Shown: positions 1 through 9,705, numbered from the stretch's first letter. The stretch is DNA of 64,000 nucleotides from CAUUJV01 sp963545565 (GCA_963545565.1 CAUUJV010000006.1:35955-99954); one strand, 5' to 3'. The notes: generated by a model not told the origin, from the letters alone. Numbers and translations are program-made.

Positions 1-283
1 TAAAAACGGGGCCAACAAGGAACTGTGCAATAGTGATGGCAACAAAAACATATGCGGCTTTTTGAGGATCGCGTCGACGCATAAGCATGGGGATAAAAGC
101 TGCAAAAGCCCAGAGCTGAGTCGGATAATCCGGATTAAAAATAAATAAGCTTAACGGTGCGTAGTCAAGCGAAAGAGTAAACGTAACAACAAGGAGTGTG
201 AGAAAAAAGTCGGCAATAGTTCCACGTACTGTCGATTTTGTTATGCTATGTGCGTCCCATACGCGTTTAATTAACTTTCTCAC
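1..283 (-). CDS. Sensor histidine kinase, N-terminal part (runs off left edge)
   Basis: An open frame reads leftwards from a GTG at 281-283 to the window edge with no stop (94 codons). The translation has a basic start (VRKLIKRVWDAH), then hydrophobic segments (ADFFLTLLVVTFTLSL, AAYVFVAITIAQFLVG) separated by a polar turn containing MLMRRRDPQKAA. This pattern of short membrane helices with an RRR-D-P turn resembles the N-terminal sensing domain of bifidobacterial two-component histidine kinases. The kinase domain would lie outside the window, so the assignment is an inference. It is divergent from the peptidase at 371. The GTG has no strong ribosome binding site, so the start is uncertain. 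Confidence 0.5.
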   Translation of the reverse strand, partial: MRKLIKRVWDAHSITKSTVRGTIADFFLTLLVVTFTLSLDYAPLSLFIFNPDYPTQLWAFAAFIPMLMRRRDPQKAAYVFVAITIAQFLVGPVF

Positions 284-370
284 CCTATATAGCGTAGCTT
301 GTGCTGGCTGATTTTGAGCGATTTTGAGCATTCATTTCGGAAAATATTTACTTGTTTGTATAGTCGATTT

Positions 371-1798
371 ATGACACTTTTATCGCAGTACTATGTTCCT
401 GGTCTTTTTGTTCGTGATTATTCTACGAAAGTTCCTCTGGACTGGTACACAGCCAGTAATTCTGGCTTTTCGTCTGATTCTTCACGCATATATTCACAGG
501 ATTTTGCCAACGATTTTGCTAATGAACAGCTTGATATTTTTTACCGTGTGGTTTGCGCCCCAGAGCATGCGCACGATGACCTTCCGCTTTTAGTGTTTTT
601 GCAAGGAGGCCCAGGCGGGCAAGGCCCTCGTCCAACAAGCGCAGACTCTATTCCATGGTTAGCTGATGCAATTAAACATTTTAGGGTTGTTCTTCCAGAT
701 CAGCGTGGAACTGGCCGCAGTTTCCGTGTGGACAGCACTGTTATGAAACGTTTTGAAGGAGAACCACGAACAGCAGCCAATTACATTAAGCATTTCTTAG
801 CTGACTCTATTGTTCGAGATTTTGACTATATTCGTCGCACAGAATTTGACGGATCTAAGTGGACTACTCTGGGTCAGAGCTATGGCGGGTTCCTGACACT
901 GACCTATCTGTCGACTTTTCCGGAAGCACTGAATGCAAGCTTTGTATGCGGTGGAATTCCTCATATTTTCTCTAATGCTTGCAACGTTTATGAGCATACT
1001 GTTCCTCGCATGATAAAGAAGACCCAGCAGTATTACAAAAGATATCCAGATGACGTTGAGCGTGTTCATACTCTTGCTCAGCGTCTTGCTGTGGGCGATG
1101 TGGCGCTGCCCAATGGTGACCCGTTTAGTGTGCGTCGTTTACAGATTCTTGGCAGTGATTTTGGTATGAAGCCCAGTTTTGAACGCATGCATTGGCGTAT
1201 GGATGAAGCATTCTCTGATGGTGATGGGTCAATAGTCCCTCTGAATAAGGAGAATTTGAAAGAGCTTCACGTTACTGATGGCTTGCGTATGGCAGCTTTG
1301 ACTGAAACATCTTCGTTTGAACGTCCGTTATATTGGACCTTACAGGAGTTTATCTACGCAAATGGAACTCTGGACCAGCCAATCAACTGGGCTGCACATC
1401 AGGTTCTTGAAAATACCCCCGAGATGAGCACTTCTGCCAATCCTTTGATGTTCATCGGCGAAGCGGCTTTGCCTGAAATGTTTGATGAAGATTCTTCTTT
1501 GAAACCGTTCAAACCAGCAGTGGATATTTTGATGCAAGACACTGAGTGGGGAACGATTTACAACATTGAACGTCTTGAATCGAATGATGTTCCGCTGCAA
1601 TGTGCTGTGTATTTTGATGATATGTATGTGGACTCTACCTTACAGCTTGACACACTGAGTCATGTGGGTGCTTCAAATGCGTGGGTCACTAACCAGTTTG
1701 AACATGATGGTGTTCGCTCTGGTAAAGTCTTCTCCCATCTTTTTGATGAGGCCAAGAACAGGGGAGACCTCAGCTATGTATTCTCCGGAAAGGAATAA
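371..1798 (+). CDS. Alpha/beta hydrolase, proline iminopeptidase-like (S33)
   Basis: A 475-residue alpha/beta-hydrolase of the S33 prolyl aminopeptidase type, which removes N-terminal proline or similar residues from peptides; probably cytoplasmic, as no signal peptide is seen. Visible motifs: the oxyanion-hole loop LQGGPGGQG near residues 77-84, PDQRGTGRS near 109-117, the nucleophile elbow GQSYGG with Ser170, and a C-terminal catalytic His in QFEHDGVRSG. The frame extends upstream to a TTG at 299, but the ATG at 371 gives the usual N-terminus for the family. The length is normal for the large actinobacterial members. proC follows after 10 bases, suggesting one transcript. The exact peptide substrate cannot be told. 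Confidence 0.85.
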   Translation: MTLLSQYYVPGLFVRDYSTKVPLDWYTASNSGFSSDSSRIYSQDFANDFANEQLDIFYRVVCAPEHAHDDLPLLVFLQGGPGGQGPRPTSADSIPWLADAIKHFRVVLPDQRGTGRSFRVDSTVMKRFEGEPRTAANYIKHFLADSIVRDFDYIRRTEFDGSKWTTLGQSYGGFLTLTYLSTFPEALNASFVCGGIPHIFSNACNVYEHTVPRMIKKTQQYYKRYPDDVERVHTLAQRLAVGDVALPNGDPFSVRRLQILGSDFGMKPSFERMHWRMDEAFSDGDGSIVPLNKENLKELHVTDGLRMAALTETSSFERPLYWTLQEFIYANGTLDQPINWAAHQVLENTPEMSTSANPLMFIGEAALPEMFDEDSSLKPFKPAVDILMQDTEWGTIYNIERLESNDVPLQCAVYFDDMYVDSTLQLDTLSHVGASNAWVTNQFEHDGVRSGKVFSHLFDEAKNRGDLSYVFSGKE

Positions 1799-1808
1799 AA
1801 CGATACAT

Positions 1809-2657
1809 ATGTCGAATATTGATGATGCGCCAAGCATTACAGATATGCCAAATACCAAAGATGTAAAAGTAGGCTTCCTTGGATTTGGAACAATGGCTCA
1901 GGCAATTATGCAGGGATGGCTTCGAAAAAACGTTGTCGATCCGCGTAATATTATCGCGTGCGCTGCTCACTATGAAAAGTTGGAAACAAACTGCGCAAAA
2001 TACGGTATAAATCCTGCTAAGGCTGCTGAAGAAGTAGTTGATTTTGCAGATGTAGTAATTGTGGCAGTTAAGCCATATCAAGTGGAATCTGTTTTTGCGC
2101 CAGCTGTTGGGCTCCTTGTGGCTCATCCAGACGATATTTTTGTGGTTTCTCTTGCTGCAGGCTGTTTGTTTGGCATGTATGAGGAAGTTTTGGGCGAAAC
2201 AAGTCATCATATTTCTACGATTCCTAATACTCCTATTTCTATCGCAAATGGTGTGGTAGTTGCTGAGGAAAAGCATTCTTTAACGGATGAGCAGCTAGCC
2301 ATATTTATGGCATTATTTGAGTCAGTTTCTACCGTTGAGTTTGTGGATTCAGAGCACCTCTCAGTTGCTGGAACAGTTGCAGGATGTGGCCCGGCTTATG
2401 CAGCTATGTTTATTGAGGCTCTTGGAGATGCTGGTGTAAAGCATGGGTTACAGCGCGCTACCGCCTATCGTTTAGCTTCTGCGATGCTTCGTGGCACAAG
2501 CGCTTTGCAGCTTGAAACAGGTCAGCATCCTGGCGTTATGAAGGATGCAGTCTGCTCTCCGGGGGGTACGACTATTCAGGGTGTGGCGTCTCTTGAGAGT
2601 AATGGCTTTAGAGGAACTATTATTGCCGCGATTGATGCAGTTGAAGAATCTCGCTAA
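1809..2657 (+). CDS. proC: Pyrroline-5-carboxylate reductase
   Basis: This is the last enzyme of proline synthesis, reducing 1-pyrroline-5-carboxylate to proline with NAD(P)H. The protein has 282 residues, normal for ProC. It opens with a Rossmann dinucleotide fold (VGFLGFGTMAQAI, residues 21-33), followed by VAVKP. The C-terminal dimerisation and active-site helix carries CGPAYAAMFIEAL and the SPGGTT signature. The frame is open from 1662, but the ATG at 1809 is the likely start: it has GGAAAGGA about 14 bases upstream and gives a normal N-terminus. The stop of the peptidase gene lies 10 bases before it, so the two are probably co-transcribed. Confidence 0.93.
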   Translation: MSNIDDAPSITDMPNTKDVKVGFLGFGTMAQAIMQGWLRKNVVDPRNIIACAAHYEKLETNCAKYGINPAKAAEEVVDFADVVIVAVKPYQVESVFAPAVGLLVAHPDDIFVVSLAAGCLFGMYEEVLGETSHHISTIPNTPISIANGVVVAEEKHSLTDEQLAIFMALFESVSTVEFVDSEHLSVAGTVAGCGPAYAAMFIEALGDAGVKHGLQRATAYRLASAMLRGTSALQLETGQHPGVMKDAVCSPGGTTIQGVASLESNGFRGTIIAAIDAVEESR

Positions 2658-2692
2658 GAGCTTTGGTCATGGCTTTGCCTAGACTATGAGGC

Positions 2693-3778
2693 ATGTCTCT
2701 TACCATCGGAATCGTCGGATTGCCAAATGTTGGCAAGTCCACTCTTTTCAACGCTTTAACCCGTAATAACGTTCTTGCTGAGAACTATCCATTTGCTACA
2801 ATCGAGCCCAATACAGGCATTGTTCCGTTACCTGATTCTCGCTTGGGTGAGTTGGCAAAAATTGTGAACTCCACCAAACTTGTTCCAGCGACGGTTACTT
2901 TTGTGGATATTGCTGGAATCGTTAAGGGAGCTTCAGAAGGCGAAGGCTTGGGTAATCAGTTCCTTGCGAATATTCGTGAAGCTGATGCTATTTGTGAAGT
3001 GACTCGTGTGTTCAATGATGATGACATTGTGCACGTCAACGGAGTGGTAGACCCGACTTCTGATATTGAAACCATTAATACAGAGCTAATTTTGGCTGAT
3101 TTGCAAACTGTTGAAAATGCTATTCCTCGTTTGGAAAAGGATTTGCGTGGTAAGAAGATTAAGCAAGAGTACCTAGATGCCGTTCTAAAGGCTAAAGAGA
3201 TTCTTGAATCTGGCACAACGATTGATCAAGCTGCGAATGATGGCAAGATTGATAAGGCAGATATTTACGATTTGCATTTACTCACTGCCAAGCCGTTCAT
3301 TTATGTGTTTAATTGTGATGATAGTGAGCTCCATGATGAGGACATCAAAAAGGAGATGGCAGATATGGTTGCTCCTGCTCATGCCATTTTCCTCAATGCG
3401 CAGTTTGAATCTGAGCTGACTGAGCTTGATGATGAAGATGCTCGTGAGATGCTTGCTGATGCAGGTTTACAAGAGTCTGGATTAGATCAGCTTGCGCGCG
3501 TAGGTTTTGACACACTGGGCTTGCAAACGTTCCTAACAGCTGGTGAGAAAGAAGTTCGTGCATGGACTATTCACAAAGGATGGACGGCTCCTAAGGCTGC
3601 GGGCGTAATTCATACTGACTTCGAGCGTGGATTTATTAAAGCAGAAATCTGCTCATACACTGATCTTGTTGAAGCCGGTTCTTACGCAAAGGTAAAAGAA
3701 GAAGGAAAGCTTCGCCTTGAGGGCAAAGATTACGTTATGCAAGACGGTGACGTAGTTGAGTTCAAATTCAACGTCTAA
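2693..3778 (+). CDS. ychF: Redox-regulated ATPase/GTPase YchF (Obg-related)
   Basis: A 361-residue P-loop NTPase of the YchF/OLA1 family, a ribosome-associated ATP-preferring member of the Obg group. The Walker A GLPNVGKST is at residues 9-17. The switch region contains VDIAGIVKGASEGEGLGN. The nucleotide-base motif is the altered NxxE type seen in YchF rather than NKxD. The C-terminal third is the TGS domain (the closing segment contains GKDYVMQDGDVVEFKFNV). Length and motif order match the family throughout. It is 35 bases downstream of proC on the same strand and ends convergently with the metal exporter. Confidence 0.95.
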   Translation: MSLTIGIVGLPNVGKSTLFNALTRNNVLAENYPFATIEPNTGIVPLPDSRLGELAKIVNSTKLVPATVTFVDIAGIVKGASEGEGLGNQFLANIREADAICEVTRVFNDDDIVHVNGVVDPTSDIETINTELILADLQTVENAIPRLEKDLRGKKIKQEYLDAVLKAKEILESGTTIDQAANDGKIDKADIYDLHLLTAKPFIYVFNCDDSELHDEDIKKEMADMVAPAHAIFLNAQFESELTELDDEDAREMLADAGLQESGLDQLARVGFDTLGLQTFLTAGEKEVRAWTIHKGWTAPKAAGVIHTDFERGFIKAEICSYTDLVEAGSYAKVKEEGKLRLEGKDYVMQDGDVVEFKFNV

Positions 3779-3805
3779 TCTGTGATTTAATCTTCAGCGC
3801 AGGTT

Positions 3806-4771
3806 TTAGATTTCTACTGATTCCTTATGAGAGGCCGCCATTTCGGCGGTCTCTAACTGTAAGGTACTGTGCAAAATATGAACTGCATGATGCTCATTGA
3901 TGCAGTGAGTTAATCTTTCTAGAATTGCAAGATAATGCCCGTCTTTAAAGCATTCATTCTCAATCACAACATGGGCACTTAAAACAGGCAGTCCGCTTGA
4001 AACTGTCGACGCGTGTAAATCATGGATTTCAACCACGTGGGGTTGGGCAAGCATATGTTCTTTTACTAAATTTAAGTCGAGTCCCTCAGGAGTGGATTCC
4101 AACAAAATAGCGCTTGATTCTTTCAACAGCTTAATTGCTCGCGGAAGAATAAGCATTGCTACGAACAGGCCAGCAATTGCGTCTGCGCGTTTCCAACCAG
4201 TGAAATAAATAACGGCTGCTGCGGCGAGAACAGCAATAGAGCCCAAAGCATCATTCACAACTTCCAAAAAAGCTGCTCGCATATTCAAATTATTCTTTCG
4301 CCCGCCAGTAAGCACAAGCATAGAAAGAATATTAGCTGCAAGACCAAGGAAGCCAATAGCAGCAAGCCCTTGTGACAGTACATTTGGTGGGTTAATAAGT
4401 CGTTGTACAGCTTCCACGATTGCATAAAGCCCCACCACGAGAAGAATCGCAGACTGGGCAGCGGCAGCAATCACTTCAGCTCTGCGCCATCCCCAACTTC
4501 TATGCGAAGACGCCGGGCGAGTAACAAGAATAGAAGCAATCAAAGCTACAACAAGGCCGAGAGTATCTGTAAGCATATGGGCAGCGTCAACGAGCAACGA
4601 AAGACTGCCAGTCCACGCAGCACCAACTAATTCAGCAAGAAGCACAGTTCCTGTAATAGCTAGAGCGTACGTTAAGCGAGTGCGATTTGCGACCATATTG
4701 TCATTGCCGTGTGAATGATTGTGCGAACCCGCATTGGAATGTATATGAGAAAACTGCTGCTCTTGTGGCAC
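3806..4771 (-). CDS. Cation diffusion facilitator family metal exporter
   Basis: A CDF-family antiporter (CzcD/ZitB group, 321 residues) that exports Zn2+ or related divalent metals in exchange for protons. Visible features: a His-rich cytoplasmic N-terminus (residues 8-24 with HxHxxxxxHxHxH), about six membrane helices, the TM2 metal site DAAHMLTD with the HxxxD pattern, and a soluble C-terminal domain. In TM5 the expected HxxxD reads EVVND, so Glu replaces the usual His; I believe this is seen in other actinobacterial members. The start is GTG at 4771 with AAGGGG upstream. The adjacent genes give no metal-specific context. Confidence 0.88.
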   Translation of the reverse strand: MPQEQQFSHIHSNAGSHNHSHGNDNMVANRTRLTYALAITGTVLLAELVGAAWTGSLSLLVDAAHMLTDTLGLVVALIASILVTRPASSHRSWGWRRAEVIAAAAQSAILLVVGLYAIVEAVQRLINPPNVLSQGLAAIGFLGLAANILSMLVLTGGRKNNLNMRAAFLEVVNDALGSIAVLAAAAVIYFTGWKRADAIAGLFVAMLILPRAIKLLKESSAILLESTPEGLDLNLVKEHMLAQPHVVEIHDLHASTVSSGLPVLSAHVVIENECFKDGHYLAILERLTHCINEHHAVHILHSTLQLETAEMAASHKESVEI

Positions 4772-4786
4772 GAGAACCCCTTACTT

Positions 4787-4814
4787 TTGACACAGCTATA
4801 CAACTGATTTTAAT
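4787..4814 (+). promoter_or_regulatory. Possible sigma70-type promoter for GNAT-pth-mfd
   Basis: TTGACA at 4787-4792 and TTTAAT at 4809-4814 are separated by 16 bases, in the divergent gap between the metal exporter and the acetyltransferase. If used, it would give a 5' leader of about 170 bases. I see no clear riboswitch fold in that leader. Prediction by consensus only. Confidence 0.35.
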
Positions 4815-4991
4815 CAAATACTTGTAATATGCCGATGAACGGCAGCAAGAACAGTAAGCAGGTGAGTGACGGTTGAACAATAGGTGAGCGATAAGAAAGT
4901 GACAGAGCTTGATGAAACACGTCTGTAGCCAGATGCCGTGCTGCTATTACAATCGTCACGAGAAATACGTTCAAGGCGGTTTTATATACAA

Positions 4992-5498
4992 ATGAGTGAT
5001 TTTGTTATTCGTGAAGTTAGTTTTGTCGATACTCAGGCAATAACCGATATCTACAACGAGGCAGTGCGTGAGGGAGGCTCCTCGGCAGATCTTGTAGAAC
5101 GCACACTTGAACAGCGTCAAGAGTGGATTGATTCGCATGAACCCCGTGAGAAGTTTCCCGTCGTTGTCATAGAAGACCCTGAAGATGGAACGATAATGGG
5201 ATTTGCTTCGCTTTCTCGTTTTCACGCGCGAGAGGGCTATTCGGGTAATGCTGAGTTGAGCTATTACGTAGGCTCACAATGGCGTGGTCGTGGAGTTGGC
5301 CGTGCGCTTGTTAATTGGCTATTAAATGCAGCCCGAAAGCGTGGGTTTAGGCAAGTTGTTGCTGTTATTTTTGCAGACAATGTCGGCTCTCAGGCGTTGA
5401 TGAAGTCTTATAAATTCACTCAATGGGGTCTTTTCCCTAAAGCAGTTGAAAATCGTGGAGTTTTTTATGATGTTTCTTACTGGTACAAAGAACTTTAA
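4992..5498 (+). CDS. GNAT family N-acetyltransferase (phosphinothricin acetyltransferase-like)
   Basis: A 168-residue acetyl-CoA-dependent N-acetyltransferase. The fold order matches the Pat/phosphinothricin acetyltransferase branch: a strand/helix start with ITDIYNEAV, a central strand ending IMGFASLSRF, ELSYYVGSQWRGRGVGRALVNW (acetyl-CoA pyrophosphate loop RGRGVG) and a final segment with NVGSQALMKSYKF. The frame extends upstream to 4938, but the ATG at 4992 gives the normal family N-terminus. The natural substrate is unknown: relatives acylate methionine sulfone or sulfoximine, herbicides or other amines. pth starts 22 bases downstream. Confidence 0.85.
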   Translation: MSDFVIREVSFVDTQAITDIYNEAVREGGSSADLVERTLEQRQEWIDSHEPREKFPVVVIEDPEDGTIMGFASLSRFHAREGYSGNAELSYYVGSQWRGRGVGRALVNWLLNAARKRGFRQVVAVIFADNVGSQALMKSYKFTQWGLFPKAVENRGVFYDVSYWYKEL

Positions 5499-5520
5499 GA
5501 AATGGAAATAGAGCAGAGCT

Positions 5521-6120
5521 ATGGCATCTGATTTTTGGTTAATTGTTGGATTAGGCAATCCTGGCAAGAAATATGCAGACACTAAGCACAATATGGGCTT
5601 TATGTGTGCAGATGTGCTTGCTGAGCGCTGGTCTGTTTCCTTGAGTGATCACAAGGGGCTGGCTCAGCTTGGAAAAGGCGTGATGTCATTGAACGGTAGG
5701 CAAACTAAGTTCATGCTCGCCAAGCCGTTAACTTTTATGAACGATTCTGGCACCGCTGTTGCTTCAATTTGTTCATATTATGATATTGGTCCATCTCACG
5801 TGATTATTTTGCATGACGAAATGGATATTGATTTTGGGCGTCTGCGCATTAAAACCGGTGGAAGCGCAGGCGGGCACAATGGCATAAAATCCATAGACCG
5901 TTCTCTAGGAACAAATAAATATTTCCGTGTGCGAATTGGGGTTGGGCATTCTCAGCGTGGCGCAAATGCACACGAAAATACGATTAATTGGGTGCTTAGC
6001 GGGTTTAACTCTCAACAGCGCAAAGATCTTGAAATTTTACTTGCGGATGCTGCGGATGCTGCTGAAACAATTATTTTTGAAGGATTAAGCAAGGCTCAGG
6101 AGCGTTTTAATGGCAGATAA
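5521..6120 (+). CDS. pth: Peptidyl-tRNA hydrolase
   Basis: Cleaves peptidyl-tRNA that has dropped off ribosomes, recycling tRNA. The protein has 199 residues. The family signature VGLGNPGKKYADTKHNMGF is at residues 9-27 and includes the catalytic His23 and Asn13. Further conserved parts are KPLTFMNDSG, LHDEMDIDFG (Asp of the active site) and GGSAGGHNGIKSI. The stop overlaps the start of mfd by 11 bases, the usual pth-mfd coupling of actinobacteria, so the two are almost certainly co-translated. Confidence 0.96.
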   Translation: MASDFWLIVGLGNPGKKYADTKHNMGFMCADVLAERWSVSLSDHKGLAQLGKGVMSLNGRQTKFMLAKPLTFMNDSGTAVASICSYYDIGPSHVIILHDEMDIDFGRLRIKTGGSAGGHNGIKSIDRSLGTNKYFRVRIGVGHSQRGANAHENTINWVLSGFNSQQRKDLEILLADAADAAETIIFEGLSKAQERFNGR

Positions 6121-9100
6121 AGAGGCCATGAAACTCACATCTACTCTTGTTCCGCTGAGGCAGGAACTTGAATCTGACCACACTTTTAACGATTTAATTG
6201 CTGAGGGTTCCGCCGGGAAGTCAGATATTCGAGTTGTTGGGGCTGTTGATGGTGTGCGTCCTGCTGTTGCCGCAGCACTCGCCAACAACGGGAAACCAGT
6301 TGTGCTCGTTGTTCCTTCAAGTCGCGATGCCCAGGAATATGTGCAGTCTATTCGTTCTTTTTACTCAGGTAAACCGCAAGATATTGCAATGCTCGATGCG
6401 TGGGAGACTTTGCCACATGAACGCCTTTCTCCTCGTGTAGACACGGTTGCACAACGAATGGCTGTTTTTCGCCGTTTAGCGCATCCTGTTGAGAGCAAAA
6501 TAGATGGAGAAACTAATCCATTTGGTCCAATTCGGGTGCTGGTTTTGCCTGTGCGATCGCTTATTCAGCCGATTGCTGCAGGCCTACAAGATGTTGAGCC
6601 ATTAGTTTTTATGCGCGGCGAATCCCTTGATATGGATGACGCTATAGCGCGTCTAGTGGAGAATTCATATACGCGTGTAGAACTTGTGATGGAGCGCGGT
6701 GAGTTTGCTGTACGCGGCGGAATTGTAGATTTGTTCCCTCCAACTTTGCCACATCCTGTACGTATTGATTTCTTTGGTGACGAAATCGATGATATTCACG
6801 AGTTTCATGCGTCAGACCAGCGCACGTATGGCGATTCAATTGCAACTGTGTGGGCTACTGCTTGCCGTGAATTACAGCTTAATTCTGCGGTGTGTGAGCG
6901 CGCAAAGAGCTTGATCGGCAAGATTCCTAATGCTGATGACATGTTGGAATCTATTTCTCAAGCTATTCCTGTTGAGGGCATGGAATCTCTTATTCCGGCT
7001 TTAATTGATGACGTTATTCCTGTGTATTCCTTATTTGATAAGCGAAGCGTGATTTTACTCAGTGATATGGAACGTTTGCGCCGTGCTGCAGAGGATTTAA
7101 CGACTACAGCTAACGAGTTTTTGGCTGCTAGTTGGCATGTTGCTGCAAGTGGGCAGGGCGGAGCTCCTATTAATTTTGAGAAATCTGCTTTTCTTGATTT
7201 TTCTGACGTATGCCATGCTCTACGTGAAACTCATAGCGTGATGTGGGAACTTTCTAGTTTTGGCGTTGACTCAAGCGTAGAAGGGCATGCCACACTTAGT
7301 GCCATTGCTCCTCAAGAGTATCGTGGTGATGAAACTAAAGCAGCTCACGGCATTGCAGGCCTTGCAGAGCATGGCGCATCTGTTACTGTTACTGCGGCTG
7401 CTCGAGGTACTCTTGCGCGGCTTCAGCGCATACTCACTCAAACTGGTATAACTGGGCTCAATTTTGTGCTTTCCTTTGCTCAAGATGGTTTTATAGACGA
7501 GCAGGCAGGAATTGCTCTTCTCACAGAGCGCGATATTACCGGCCGCAGCAGTGCAGCAGCTCAAACAAAAACTCCGCAACGCCGCCGTAAAGCAATTGAT
7601 CTTATGGAGTTGCGCAAAGGTGATTTTGTTGTGCATGAACAGCACGGCATTGGCAAATTCGTGGAGATGCAGCAACGTATGGTTGGTGCTGGAAATGCTC
7701 GTTCACAGCGCGAATATCTCGTTATCGAATACGCGCCATCCAAGCGTGGAGCTCCACCAGATAAGCTTTTCATTCCAACAAGTCAGCTTGATTTAGTGAG
7801 CAAATATGTGGGTGCAGAAATCCCTAAACTCAATAAATTAGGCGGCTCTGACTGGGCATCAACGAAGGCTAAAGCCCGTAAAAAAGTCAAAGAAATTGCC
7901 CAAGACTTAGTTAAACTGTATTCTGCCCGTCAAAAGACGAAAGGTTTTGCGTTCAGCCTAGATACCCCGTGGCAGCGTGAACTTGAAGAAGCATTTCCGT
8001 ATCAAGAAACGGCTGATCAGCTCACCACCATTGACGAGGTAAAAGCCGATATGGAAAAACCAATTCCTATGGATCGTCTGCTCTGCGGAGATGTAGGATT
8101 TGGTAAAACGGAAATCGCTATCCGAGCTGCCTTTAAAGCGATTCAAGATTCTAAGCAAGTTGCAGTGCTTGTTCCAACAACTTTGCTTGCACAACAGCAT
8201 TTTGAGACTTTTAGCCAACGGTATGAAGGATTCCCAGTTACGATTGCAATCTTGAGCAGATTCCAAACAGCTAAGGAGGTGTCTGCAACACTTAAAAGCT
8301 TGGAAGATGGCTCCATTGACCTTGTGATTGGTACGCACAAGCTACTCAATCCTTCAATCAAATTCAAAGATCTCGGCCTCGTTATTATCGATGAAGAACA
8401 GCGCTTTGGCGTGGAGCATAAAGAGACTTTGAAGGCGCTACGCACGAATGTAGATGTGCTCAGTATGTCTGCAACGCCTATTCCTCGCACTCTAGAAATG
8501 GCAGTTACCGGTATTCGTGAGATGTCTACTTTGGCAACCCCTCCTGAAGATCGCCTGCCTGTGCTGACTTATGTTGGTGCGTATGAAGATTCTCAAGTTG
8601 TAGCAGCTGTTCGTCGTGAGCTAATGCGCGGCGGTCAGGTGTTCTTTGTGCATAATCGGGTACAAGATATTGCAAAAGTAGCAGCTCATATTCAAGAACT
8701 TGTTCCTGAAGCTCATATTGCTACGGCACACGGAAAAATGGGTGAGAAGGCTCTCGACAACGTTATTCATGATTTTTGGCATCGAGACATTGATGTGCTC
8801 GTATGCACCACGATTGTGGAGACGGGTCTCGATATTTCTAACGCTAACACTTTGATTGTAGATAGAGCGGATCGTTTTGGTCTTTCACAATTGCATCAGC
8901 TGCGTGGAAGAGTTGGCCGTGGGCGCGAACGTGCTTACGCGTATTTCCTCTATGACCCAACAAAAACTATGACTCAAACCGCCCATGACCGTCTTGCCAC
9001 GATTGCTCAAAACACTGCACTTGGCTCTGGTTATGACGTAGCTATGAAGGATTTGGAAATTCGAGGCACTGGCAATCTGCTTGGAGGAGAACAGTCAGGC

Positions 9101-9658
9101 CACATCGAAGGTGTAGGTTTTGATCTCTACGTTCGTATGGTTTCTGAAGCTGTTGAAGAATATAAAGAGCCAGACCGCGTAGAAGCAGTGGCTACAACCG
9201 TTGATATTCCAGTTGAAGCATCAATTCCAGAAGATTATATCGATTCTGATAAGCTGCGACTGGAAGCATACCGCAAGATTGCAGTCGCGCGAACCGAAGA
9301 AGATTACGAAGAGATTCGTTCTGAACTTACAGATCGTTACGGTGCGCCACCACAATCTTTGGAAATTCTGTTTGCAGTGGCTCGTATTCGTGCTCGTGCT
9401 CAATCCATGGGAATAACAGATCTTGTGGTACAAGGTCGAAATATTCGTATTGTGGGTATCGACCCGCAAGATTCGGTCATGTTACGGTTAAAACGCATCT
9501 ATAAAACAGTGCAATATAAGCCAGTAACTCATACGGTCATTATTCCAACGCCGTTCCAAGGATCTTTAGGCTCTGACCCTATGCCAAGTAATGAAGTTAT
9601 CGAGTGGACAAACCTGCTTCTTGACGATTTACAATGGCGTGCAAATTCTCAGAGATAA
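6110..9658 (+). CDS. mfd: Transcription-repair coupling factor
   Basis: Mfd (1182 residues) removes RNA polymerase stalled at DNA lesions and recruits UvrA to start transcription-coupled excision repair. Domain order: N-terminal UvrB-homology modules (DAWETLPHERLSPRVDTVAQR, then RGGIVDLFP and FFGDEIDDIHEF), the RNA polymerase-interacting domain near residues 500-570 (KGDFVVHEQHGIGKF), the RecG-like translocase with Walker A GDVGFGKTEIA near 659-669 and DEEQ box IIDEEQRFGVEHKE, helicase motifs through QLRGRVGRGRERAYAY, and the C-terminal TRCF domain. The start at 6110 lies inside pth. UvrB is also encoded in this window. Confidence 0.96.
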   Translation: MADKEAMKLTSTLVPLRQELESDHTFNDLIAEGSAGKSDIRVVGAVDGVRPAVAAALANNGKPVVLVVPSSRDAQEYVQSIRSFYSGKPQDIAMLDAWETLPHERLSPRVDTVAQRMAVFRRLAHPVESKIDGETNPFGPIRVLVLPVRSLIQPIAAGLQDVEPLVFMRGESLDMDDAIARLVENSYTRVELVMERGEFAVRGGIVDLFPPTLPHPVRIDFFGDEIDDIHEFHASDQRTYGDSIATVWATACRELQLNSAVCERAKSLIGKIPNADDMLESISQAIPVEGMESLIPALIDDVIPVYSLFDKRSVILLSDMERLRRAAEDLTTTANEFLAASWHVAASGQGGAPINFEKSAFLDFSDVCHALRETHSVMWELSSFGVDSSVEGHATLSAIAPQEYRGDETKAAHGIAGLAEHGASVTVTAAARGTLARLQRILTQTGITGLNFVLSFAQDGFIDEQAGIALLTERDITGRSSAAAQTKTPQRRRKAIDLMELRKGDFVVHEQHGIGKFVEMQQRMVGAGNARSQREYLVIEYAPSKRGAPPDKLFIPTSQLDLVSKYVGAEIPKLNKLGGSDWASTKAKARKKVKEIAQDLVKLYSARQKTKGFAFSLDTPWQRELEEAFPYQETADQLTTIDEVKADMEKPIPMDRLLCGDVGFGKTEIAIRAAFKAIQDSKQVAVLVPTTLLAQQHFETFSQRYEGFPVTIAILSRFQTAKEVSATLKSLEDGSIDLVIGTHKLLNPSIKFKDLGLVIIDEEQRFGVEHKETLKALRTNVDVLSMSATPIPRTLEMAVTGIREMSTLATPPEDRLPVLTYVGAYEDSQVVAAVRRELMRGGQVFFVHNRVQDIAKVAAHIQELVPEAHIATAHGKMGEKALDNVIHDFWHRDIDVLVCTTIVETGLDISNANTLIVDRADRFGLSQLHQLRGRVGRGRERAYAYFLYDPTKTMTQTAHDRLATIAQNTALGSGYDVAMKDLEIRGTGNLLGGEQSGHIEGVGFDLYVRMVSEAVEEYKEPDRVEAVATTVDIPVEASIPEDYIDSDKLRLEAYRKIAVARTEEDYEEIRSELTDRYGAPPQSLEILFAVARIRARAQSMGITDLVVQGRNIRIVGIDPQDSVMLRLKRIYKTVQYKPVTHTVIIPTPFQGSLGSDPMPSNEVIEWTNLLLDDLQWRANSQR

Positions 9659-9692
9659 TTCATAAAATATTCATCTAAACGTCCATAAAAAC

Positions 9693-9705
9693 CACTAACC
9701 TAGTG
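9693..9705. promoter_or_regulatory. Palindrome upstream of eno
   Basis: CACTA-ACC-TAGTG is a perfect 5-base inverted repeat around a 3-base spacer, 34 bases before the eno start codon. A related half, ACAACCTAGTT, follows at 9714-9724. A TTGACA at 9707-9712 sits too close to the ribosome binding site to have a usable -10 box. The site could be an operator; no regulator can be named. Confidence 0.3.
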
